Positions 1-9,113 of a stretch of 64,000 nucleotides of DNA are shown here, piece after piece. Every line of letters begins with the position of its first letter. Positions within the stretch are counted from its first letter, which is position 1. Position numbers and translations under genes: made by a program. Source of the stretch: Podarcis raffonei (Eukaryota; Chordata; Lepidosauria; Squamata; Lacertidae); assembly GCF_027172205.1 (NCBI RefSeq), contig NC_070614.1, forward strand, positions 43,081,001-43,145,000, given 5' to 3'. The notes under the pieces are model-generated. The model ran no database searches. It saw nothing but the letters and a program-made list of their open reading frames with translations, and was not told the origin of the DNA.

Positions 1-26
1 TTATGTACTCCAAATTTCCATAGTTC

Positions 27-59
27 AATAGAAAACAGCTAATAAGGAAGAAAAATTAA
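27..59 (+). pseudogene. last codons of an upstream V2R exon 6 (partial, odd junction)
   Basis: The ten codons before the TAA read NRKQLIRKKN, matching the [11 protein letters not shown]-terminus of the five V2R genes further right, and the following 3' UTR is also homologous. Bases 1-26 are not the expected exon sequence. They resemble 3'-UTR sequence seen after V2R-C near 42312, so the coding tail seems joined to UTR-like DNA. The copy may be rearranged or a pseudogene; the window edge prevents a decision. Confidence 0.6.
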
Positions 60-246
60 AGAAATGAGAAAATGCCATCTGCTGTATGTAATGTTTTTCT
101 CTGTGTTTACAGTGGAATATTTGGAAATATAAGTTTAGCTGCTGCCTTATATAATTTTTTTCTAGAATCCAAATTCGCATAGTTGAAAATTCATTTGTAA
201 AATTGACTTATTTGCTTTGAGGAAAACAACCAAACATTTACAGATA
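60..246 (+). other. 3' flank / UTR of the upstream V2R copy
   Basis: This aligns by eye with the sequence after the stop codons of V2R-A, B, D and E (shared blocks such as AATATTTGGAAATATAAGTT and TTGACTTATTTGCTTTGAGG). It ends abruptly at a TA dinucleotide where a transposon end begins; the sister copies continue with ...CACATACATTA at that point. Confidence 0.7.
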
Positions 247-545
247 CAGTGGTGCCTCGCAAGACGAAATTAATTCGTTCCGCGAGTTTTTTCTTCTTGT
301 GAGTTTTTTGTCTTGCGAAGCATGGTTTCCCATAGGAATGCATTGAAAATCAATTAATGCGTTCCTATGGTCAAAAGAAGTCCAAACAAAGCCAAATTTG
401 GTGCAAAAAGAGTTTATTAAGTGATCTTTAAAGTCGCACATACTTTAAGTTTCTAAACATGACAGAAAAGCATTTTAAAATCACCAAAGTGTACATACTG
501 TACTGCAAAGAAATCCAAGAAAACACACCAAACGGCTTTTAACGG
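247..545 (+). mobile_element. pogo/Tigger-like DNA transposon end
   Basis: It starts with CAGTGGTGCCTCGCAAGACG directly after a TA, closely related to the CAGTGGTACCTCGGG ends of the short MITEs elsewhere in the window. An internal inverted copy of the CTCGCAAGACGAA / GTCTTGCGAAG motif is visible in the first 100 bases. No matching terminal repeat closes the element on the right, so it is truncated or joined to other DNA. The right boundary is approximate, placed where base composition changes to GC-rich. No transposase is visible. Confidence 0.55.
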
Positions 546-904
546 CTTAGCGGCTTAGCGGCTACAGTACCGGCTCTTTCGGCTGCCAAGGTGGGAGCTG
601 AGCTCTGTCCGCCGTCGCCGAGGCCCCTCTTTGCGCCATTAGTGGGTTTGGCTGCTCCGCCGCGCAGCCGACCTCTCCGGCAGTCCCGGGGCGATAAGAT
701 AAGTGGGGGCGGGCCGAGGAGAGCATTGACAACATCCGCGGCTGCCTGTCCAACCTCAGCAACCTGCACGCCCACAACCTCCGCGTGGACCCCGTCAACT
801 TCAAGGCAAGCGCACCGAGGGGGCGGACGAGGGCCAGGAGGGGCACGCCTTGGGTCTTCCCTCGACCCTCCCCCACCTGACCGACCCCCCACCTGACCCC
901 CTAT
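546..904. other. GC-rich, CpG-rich segment of foreign composition
   Basis: This segment is far richer in G+C and CpG than the AT-rich V2R surroundings. It contains the alpha-globin-like exon fragment at 722-805 and sits between a Tigger-like end and a gypsy gag remnant. Open frames on both strands are composition artefacts. Whether the transposon carries it or it arrived by rearrangement cannot be told here. Confidence 0.5.
722..805 (+). pseudogene. alpha-type globin exon 2 fragment
   Basis: Twenty-eight codons from 722 read like the end of exon 2 of an alpha-type haemoglobin gene. The frame includes SIDNIRG, then [12 protein letters not shown], then RVDPVNFK, the F-helix/FG-corner region with its proximal His context. 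The similarity stops exactly after the Lys codon where alpha-globin exon 2 ends. The next bases, GCAAGC, look like a splice donor (GC type, or GT changed to GC), so the start of intron 2 is probably included. From memory it is nearest to alpha-D or embryonic zeta globins. No exon 1, exon 3 or complete exon 2 is seen, so it is a captured or dispersed fragment, not a gene. Confidence 0.75.
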
Positions 905-1289
905 CACTTCTCTAATCTTAGGTACCGTGTCTGCATTCTCTTGCTCTAACCATCTTGTGAGGTAAGTTTTTATCTTTGCACCCATCTGCGCATAGGTTTC
1001 CTCCCTCACCTTTGTCACACTTCTAAATTTTTTCCTCAATTGCTCTGAGGTAATCCCAAAGCGTGTATATACTAACTGCTTGTACACCTCAAAATTTTGG
1101 GATTGTTACTCAGTCATTTGAGCGTATAATTCGGCTAGAGGACTGCTTATCCTAGCTCTCAAGATCATCATTTTATCTTCCTCTCTTACTTGAAAATCAT
1201 GACAGGCTTTCTCGAAGGATACTAGAAATGCTTCTGGGCTATCCCTATCTCTAAACTCAGGAAAGCGTTTTAAATCTATCTTCATTTAC

Positions 1290-2481
1290 ACTCCTTGGTG
1301 TGTGGAGTGCCGCAAAGCGCAATCCTCTCCCCAATGCTTTTTAACATCTTTATATGCCCCCTTGCCCAGATTATCCGGAGCTTTGGGCTGGGCTGTCACC
1401 AATATGCTGATGACACTCAGCTCTATCTACTGATGGATGGCCACACCGACTCGGCCCCGAACACACTGACCAGATGCTTGGAAGCTGTGGCTGGATGGTT
1501 TCGTGGGAGCCAATTGAAACTAAATCCTTTGAAGACAGAGGTCCTATGGCTGGGTCGGGATGGCATGGGGATGAGGGACCAACTCCCTTCTCTTGCGGGG
1601 GCCCAATTAGTGCCATTGCCTTCCGTTAAGAGTTTGGGTGTAATCCTTGACACCTCCCTTTCCATGGAAGCGCAAGTTACAGCAACAGCCAAGGCGACAT
1701 TTTTCCACCTTCGCCGTATCAAGCAGTTGGTCCCTTACCTTTCCCGCCCCAACCTGACCACAGTGATCCATGTGACGGTCATCTCCAGGCTTGACTACTG
1801 TAATTCGCTCTACGCGGGACTGCCCTTGAAGCTGTCCCAGAAACTCCAGCGGGTGCAGAATGCTGCAGCGAGGCTCCTCACGGGGTCCCTGCCATGGGAG
1901 CATATTCACCCAGTGCTTTTCAAGCTGCACTGGCTCCCGGTGGAGTACAGGATCAGATTTAAGGTGCTGCTTTTGACCTTTAAAGCCCTTCACGGCCTAG
2001 GACCCTCGTACCTACGGGACCGCCTCTCCCGGTATGCCCCATGGAGAGCCTCAAGGTCCATAAATAGCAACACCCTTGTGGTCCTGGGCCCTAAGGAAGT
2101 TAGATTGACTTCAACCAGAGCCAGGGCCTTTTCAACTCTGGCTCCGGTCTGGTGGAACGCTCTGCCTCACGAGACCAGGGCCCTGCAGGATCTGATTTCT
2201 TTCCGCAGGGTCTGTAAGACAGAGTTGTTCCACCTGGCCTTTGGCTTGGAGCCAATTTGATTCCCTCCCTCTCTTTCTATTTCTTTTCCTTCTCCTTCTG
2301 CGATGAGGCTACATTTTAATATTTTAATGTTTCAGTATTTTAATGTTGTATTTTTTAATTTTGTTTTTAAGTTGTAATCATTTAACTTGTTTTTATTATT
2401 GCTTGTAAGCCGCTCTGAGCCCAGCCTTGGCTGGGGAGGGTGGGGTATAAATAAAATTATTATTATTATTATTATTATTAT
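1290..2481 (+). mobile_element. 5'-truncated L2-clade LINE
   Basis: The 3' part of an L2-type non-LTR retrotransposon: the second half of the reverse transcriptase, a 3' UTR of about 220 bases, and a terminal ATT microsatellite (about 2455-2481), which is the usual L2-type tail. It lies inside the gypsy gag remnant and in the opposite direction, so it is the younger of the two. The left boundary is approximate. Confidence 0.85.
1295..2260 (+). CDS. L2 LINE reverse transcriptase, C-terminal part
   Basis: An open frame of 321 codons covers the reverse transcriptase from the GVPQ...LSP box through the catalytic YADD box (about residues 37-40). It continues into the C-terminal region typical of L2 proteins: TEVLWLG, SRLDYCNSLYAGLP, LQRVQNAAARLLTG, LHWLPVEYRI. 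The endonuclease and the first half of the polymerase are missing through 5' truncation, so the displayed Met is not a real start. The absence of stops over the whole remaining frame points to a fairly recent insertion. Confidence 0.85.
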   Translation: MVCGVPQSAILSPMLFNIFICPLAQIIRSFGLGCHQYADDTQLYLLMDGHTDSAPNTLTRCLEAVAGWFRGSQLKLNPLKTEVLWLGRDGMGMRDQLPSLAGAQLVPLPSVKSLGVILDTSLSMEAQVTATAKATFFHLRRIKQLVPYLSRPNLTTVIHVTVISRLDYCNSLYAGLPLKLSQKLQRVQNAAARLLTGSLPWEHIHPVLFKLHWLPVEYRIRFKVLLLTFKALHGLGPSYLRDRLSRYAPWRASRSINSNTLVVLGPKEVRLTSTRARAFSTLAPVWWNALPHETRALQDLISFRRVCKTELFHLAFGLEPI

Positions 2482-3291
2482 TTGATTCTGTCCATCGGTG
2501 TTATTACTATTATTACTATTTTCTAAAACCGTTAATTCCAACCGTCTCATCTCTAACTGAAACCGCTGCTGTTCCCTTTCCTGCTCAGCCCTCAATTTTT
2601 CTTTTTCCCATTCTTGCTCAGCCCTCAATTGTTCAGCCCTCAATTTTTCTCTTTCCAATTCCTGCTCCAGCCTAAATTGTTCAGTTCTATTTATCTCAAG
2701 CTCTAATTTCAAGTTATATTCTTGTACTAATTTCCACTTTTCAAAATCCTCTGAAACCTGTGGAACTTCTACTTCAGGTGGGGTTTTAGTCATCTCTTCT
2801 ATTCTGATTTCTTCCCCCTGGGGATTCCCATTCTATTCTCCAGAGCTTTCATGTGGGTTTTCTCTCACTGGGTGCTTGGTCTTCTTGGGTGGTATTATGG
2901 TTGAGTCAGTATTTTGCATTAATTAAATAACAGTCTTTTACTCTCAGCACTGTTCCTCCCCGCTTGGCTTTCCAAGACTCTGGTCCCCAAAGTATAGCTT
3001 TAGGTTTTTTCCTCTAACCTTTCAAGCTTACTTCCTCTGACCCTGAGCCTAAGCCTCCGCCAGAACAGTCTTTTGAGATCTCTTGCTCTTATTGTTATCT
3101 CGGCCACACAGCAATCTGGGGTTTATCCTCAATCACACCCTCAGGCCAGGTAATCTCTTCCCCGATTTACCTTTCCCCTCTCTAGGTGTATTGTTTCCCC
3201 ACACAGGCACTTAGACTTATCGTATCCCACCGCTGCCGCCAATTTTGTGGTGGCAGGTACGGTTCTTATGCCACCGCTGCACCACCAATTT

Positions 3292-3801
3292 TGTGGCGAT
3301 CACACAGGGCCCCCGGACGTTTCACGGTCTATTGACCCTGTGCCACCACTGCAGTTGCTTTCTTTGCTGCCACCACCCCGCTTCTCACAGGGACACACGG
3401 AGTCCAGACAGTTGTTAACGTAAACAAATAATCAAGTTTATTTTTAAGTGCAGGAATAAGCGGATGGTGTTGGTTTATTTTTCTCTTGTCAGTTTCTTAA
3501 ATCTTAGTTCCTACAACTTCAAACTGAATTATTCCCAACTATCTATCTAACTCCCTAACAATTCCTCTCACTCCCTCACAATACAACTCAACCAACCCAC
3601 TGCGTATTCTACCCTCTTCCTTCTCCAACCCCCAAGCCTCAACTCCCAACTGACAAACCTCAACTCCCAACTCCCAAACCTCAACTGCCTTTCAAAACCT
3701 CCCACTCTATCTTTTACTCCCCCCTTGCATTCTCACTGGCCAATCACATCACACCCATTTTAACCCTTTCCTTGACCCATCCTAGGAGGCAAACGCCACA
3801 G
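3292..3801 (-). repeat. LTR of the gypsy-like remnant
   Basis: About 510 bases bounded by TGTGGCG and its inverse CGCCACA, the TG...CA form expected of an LTR. In the element's orientation it is the 5' LTR, with the leader and gag region following to the left. The partner LTR is absent. Confidence 0.6.
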
Positions 3802-4944
3802 TACCCAATGACTTAACCACCAAAAGTTTTGAAGTTTTGCTACTAGGAAGGCAAAACCTACGGCCAATTTGTCTACAGGCAAATTCCTTCCCAGCTCTGA
3901 ATATGGCAACCATAAGCAACCATAGTAAGTTCAGCAGGTAGAAGAAAAATAAAGTGGTTAAACGGAATGACGCTTAGGGAGAAAAGCTATGTTACATAAT
4001 GACCTGAAAAGGAAAATACATTTTACAAGCACAATAATTAATTGACCTGAATTGTGAATGGAAATAAAAAGGGAGGGTGGGAGGGTGTCACTCTTCACCC
4101 AGCCTTCCTGCAAGAGCCTCCTGCAAGCGTTCTTTTAAGCCTAACTGCCAGGCTAGACGAGACAGCTGCCAATAGCCACAGCCAGCAAGGCACTGCCCTC
4201 CAGGAGGCACCAGTGAGTGGCCCATTTATGGTGCCTTTTGGGTTGGAAAGACCCCTCCCCTTTGAGATCCAACAGCCAAGAATAATTCCTCTCCAAAGGC
4301 CAGCATATGTGTGTGCCTAGGCCATCGGGGAAGGAGGCTGAGAGTGAGGTTACGAAACTGTCACCCCGTGGGAAAGTGGTGAGCAGCCATTATACTCATG
4401 CCACATGGTTGATGTGGATCCAGGTCCACTCAACCAAATTCCAAGATGCTGAAAACACCATAATACATTTTGAAGTCTCCATTTTTTACAAGGTCTTCTA
4501 TTATGAACTTCAAACTTCAAAATTCACCAATACACCACTGGTCCCTTATTATCTACTGAAAGGGAATTAAACACAACAGTTCTGAATCTGTCACAAACAC
4601 ATTTTCTTCTGCAATTCCACAGGGGTTCACAAGCATTGAATAAATAACTACATTCCAGCTTAGTTATTAACAGGGCTATAATTAAATCTGCTGCTTCTCA
4701 AAAAAACCTGTGGACTTTCAGTGGCCACTTGCATAAGTAACATAAAAGATACCAAAATTAACCAGAATAATTTAAATAGGGTGTGGGATCCACAAGTCTG
4801 ATCATTCATACTCCCAGATTGCATCGTCTCAGGAAACGTTACTACCATTCAAATGATACAATTTTATCCTGGAGAAGTTAATTATAATATTGCTAGAGAA
4901 ATCATGGGTTCCGTGTAGAACAAACAGTTGGTTGTTTAGTGAGA
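3802..4944 (+). other. 5' flank of V2R-A
   Basis: No gene. Paralogous with the upstream regions of B (13610-14493) and E (54565-55694). Shared marks include GTGAATGGAAATAAAAAGGG at about 4052, a block around CAGGGCTATAATTAA at 4671-4685, and the last 100 bases before the ATG. Short open frames here are shared non-coding sequence. Confidence 0.7.
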
Positions 4945-5162
4945 ATGGTGGTTTTAGTGTTCTTGCTGCTGGAACTGATTTCTTATAATGTATGTGAGGC
5001 TGACATAGCAAAATGCAGGATCCAAGGTCCACAAGATCCACTTCACACGTATCATCAGCCAGGAGATTTTATCATTGGTGGAATTGTTTCCCATGGTGGC
5101 TTCATCTCCTCTCCAGCAGCATTCACTGAGGAACCCCCACCAGCGCTGCCTGAAGAGCTCGT
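4945..5162 (+). CDS. V2R-A exon 1
   Basis: Encodes residues 1-73: signal peptide, then AKCRIQGP with the first conserved Cys. The donor is GT|GTAAGA, phase 2. The TAA just past the junction is intronic. Confidence 0.9.
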
Positions 5163-8100
5163 GTAAGAACTAAGTCACTCATCCATTACAGCAGAGAAAC
5201 GATCAAACCTAAAGTCACAGCCTGAGAGTAATGACTAGGGCTGCAAACCTCTACCCATTTACCTAAGAATAACAACTTTGCAAATCAGTGGGACATAGGC
5301 TGATGTAAAAATCCATAAGAGTGTCTTGGGAATTAAGAGAATACTGAAGAAGCTCCCATTTCTCAATAGGAAAAATAAATATAAATGTTTTGAAATGTAT
5401 GAATGTTTATGTGTCTGGGAGAACCATTTGATCAGCTAATTTTTATAGACCTTATCTGAACTAGAGTGTTAGTAAGAATGTATTTTTGAAAAACCTGTTC
5501 TGAAGCTGAATATCCTTATGCTTTCATTTTCTGAACTTAGACTAAGGTTTGTTTCAGCACTGAAAGGTGCTTATTATGAAGTATAGAATTTAGTGAATTC
5601 CAACGACCATCACTGACTCATGAAAAAGAAGTCACTGCAGGGAGAAACCAGAGAGACCAGAGACTTTGTAAGTGTCAGAAAAAGACCTCAGACATGTAAG
5701 GGAAGTCGTCCCATGGGCCCCACATTAGCAACCCCTACTCTAGATACTATTAACCTTAAAAGATTGGTACAAAAGTAACAACATGAATTTCAATAGGGAC
5801 AAATGCACAAATCTAAGATGATGAACACTTGGCTTGCCAGTAGTACATGACGAAAAACTCAATGAATCTGCATCAACAGAAGTATAGTGTCCTGATTAAA
5901 GTAAGTAATAGTACACTCTGTTCTGCCTTGGTCACCTGGAGTACTGTGTCCAGTTCTGATCACCACTATTTAAGAAGGATATTGGCAAACTGGAACATGT
6001 GCAGAGGAGGGCAACAAAGATGGTCTAGAAACCAAGTCAAGTCTTATGAGGAACAGATAAGGGAGTTTGGTATGTTTAGCTATGATGAGAATGAGGGAGG
6101 AATGATAGACATTTTCAAATATCTCAAGGGCTGTCACAAGGAACACACTTGTTTTCACTTGCTCTGGAGGTTAGGACTCAAATTAGCTTCTTCAAGTTAC
6201 AAGAGAGGAGATTTCAACTAAACATCAGGAAGAATTTTTCATTGATAAGAGCTTGAATAGTAGAATGGACTGTGAGTTAATCCGAATGAACACAATATAA
6301 TTAATTGCTGTGCTGTTATGTAAAATGATCGATCTGCTGAAGTTTGCAACTCTCATTCTAGGGTGGTGCCTAAGATTTACCAGCACATCGTGGCCTTGGA
6401 ATTTGCAGTCAAGGAGATCAACAAAGACCCTCACATCCTACCCAATATCACCTTGGGCTTTCACTTATATGACAGCTATAACAATGCAAGGAGCACATAT
6501 CTCGCCACACTGCTGCTTCTATCCATGGTGAAGAATTTTGTCCCTAACTATATATGTGATGTTGAAAATAATCTGACTGGGGTCATTGGAGGACTTGATT
6601 CTGAAATTTCCTTTTATGTGGCCACTGTTTTGGATATCTTTAAGATTCCACAGGTAGGACACCTATGTACAATACCTTTATTAGCTTGCATAGAGGAAGA
6701 GGCAGGTTCCTCGGAATCAGTTCCGGGTGAAGTTGAAATTGGAAGGACAACCATGTACACCACCTTGAGATCCTTGGAAAATAAAGGTGGTACATAATTA
6801 TAATACAAACAAACAAACATCAATAAGGGGAAATGTGCAATACCAGAAAAAAGGTCACATCCCCCCCCTTCCCGTCTTACACACCCATCTAAAACACACG
6901 AAAGCTCATACCAAGAACTAACTTAGTTGGTCTTTAAGGTGCTACTGGAAGGAAAAAAAAAATTGTTTTGACTATGGCAGACCAACACGGCTACCTTTCT
7001 GTATCTAAAACACTGTTATCCCAAAGGCCAGTGATGGGGAAGTGGGCTTCTCCCTCACCAGCTGCTTTTTGGTTATGTAGTACTTTCTGCTTAGTTAGGA
7101 GGGTATTTGAATTGAGTAACTGGGGTATAGGGGAAATTGCTTACAGGATAAAAGCTGACAGGTAGGTGCCAATAGTAAAATTAGTGATCAAGGCATCTCA
7201 AAAAAGCTGTTGGGGAAGAGGGGGGAAATTGCTTATAGCTAAAACAACTGACAGGTAGGTTCCAGTACCATAATTATTCTTCTTTATTGCACCAAACACA
7301 AAGAAGTTATGGAAAATTGAAGATAACATCCAGTTCTGCAAGTGAAATAAATGTTCATAAATAAAGTCTGAGAAGAATCAGCACAGTTTTGCTGTGTGAT
7401 GGGTTATGTGCATCATGAAGAAGAAAGAAGCTCCAGAGAAGAAATATGTATCTGATCCAACTTGCGATTTTGACAAAGTCAGATAATGTCTAGGTCATCT
7501 GCTGCTTGGGGCATGGTATGTTCCCCATTCAGTTTTATCCATTATACAAGACGTTGCCAAATTTTGCAACGACTCAAAAAATGTTTGGTTTTTTAAAAGT
7601 AAAATAGACACAATGCCCTGCTCCAGTCATCAAAGTGTTAACAAAATTTCCAAAACTAAAACTAAAACAGACACAGTCCCCTGTGAAAGGTCATCAAGTG
7701 AAAGGTTTAAAAATGAGAAAAGGAAGATGATCCCAGGTTTCAGCCCATCTGCATGTGTGTCTTTTGTAAAAACTGAGAGAGAGGCAAACAAACCCTGAAA
7801 CGTTGGCAAAGGGCATATTTGACTAACAGGGTTCAGCACATAATGTATATGAATACTGTGAAAGGAATCTACTTTGTCTCTTCTATTCTTCTATTTACTT
7901 TTTAGCTCATTTATGGCTCTGCTCCAGTGATGAATGATAAAAGCCCAGGGCTTCCCTTCTACCAGATGGCAGCCTCAGAAGCCCTTCAGTATGAGGGAAT
8001 TCTCTCTTTGCTTCTGCATTTCAGGTGGACATGGATTGGAGTCATTGCAATGGACAATGAAAACGGAGAAAGATTTGTGCAAACCATTTCCCCAATGTTT

Positions 8101-9076
8101 ACCAAGAGTGGTGTGTGTTTTGCATTCCTAGAAAGAATCCCTGCTTTTAGTTTTATTTCTGAAATTAATGGCATGCTACAACAGGGGGCAATTATAAACC
8201 ATAAAATTCTTAGCAGCAAAGCTAATGTTATGGTGGCAAATGGAGAATCTTATTCCATGGCAACTTTTAGATGGCTTCCATACCTATCAGAACATGATGA
8301 CATGATAAACAATATAAAAAGTAAAGTATGGATAACAACTGCCCAGATTGAGTTTGCTTCATTTGTCTTTCAAAGGAGCTGGGATTCAAGAGTATTCAAT
8401 GGTGCTATAGCCTTTGAAATTCACTTTAGAAACCCACCAGGATTTCATCAGTATGTTCTGCACAGAAACCCTTCCAGCACAGATGGGGACGGTTTTATCA
8501 GGGACTTCTGGCAACAGGTCTTTGAATGTGTATTCCCAGATATGACTGCAGACAAGGTAGAGGGAAATATTTGCACTGGAGAAGAGAAGCTGGAGAGCCT
8601 TCCTGGATCATTTTTTGAAATGAGCATGACAGGCCACAGTTACAGCATCCACAGTGCTGTCTACGCCATGGCCCATGCTTTACATGCCATGTTCACATCC
8701 AGACTCAGGCACAGAGGAATGGCATACAGAGGAAGAGGGAAGAATCAGAATCAACAGTTTTGGCAGGTAATAGGCTGAACATCCTCAACTGGAAGAGTCC
8801 TGTTATTCTCTGATAAAGTATGGGTTTTCAAAATGTTGTCAGTTTGCTCATTCCTCTCAGAGAAAAAAAGTTTTGTATGACAGAAGTTTGGAGATCACTG
8901 AGATGCCACTGTATTCACAGATAACAAGCAGTAGTCATGGCCGAGAGAGATGTTCAGCATTCTATTTACCCCATTTACCCCAAATGCTGCCTCAGAGCAG
9001 GTGGTCACAAACCATTGTGGTGTCTCTTGAGATGAAGGCGGAGAGAGGAAAATGGGGGGGGGGGAGAAAGAAAGAG

Positions 9077-9113
<37 letters not shown>

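Larger units (their letters stand above)
905..3801 (-). mobile_element. Ty3/gypsy-like LTR retrotransposon remnant (fossil)
   Basis: Minus-strand remnant made of one LTR (3292-3801), an untranslated leader, a charged coiled-coil region rich in Glu, Arg and Gln (about 2485-2793), and a gag-like helical region with SCAN-type character (about 905-1285). An L2 LINE has inserted inside the gag part (about 1290-2481). No protease, reverse transcriptase, integrase or second LTR is seen, so it is broken and old. The right edge is precise because V2R flank shared with 54565-55080 resumes immediately after it. Confidence 0.7.

Noticed and set aside
539-1087. A single minus-strand protein of 182 residues
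   Set aside because: It runs from the gypsy gag remnant into the unrelated GC-rich globin-containing segment, so it is a chance joint frame and not one gene.
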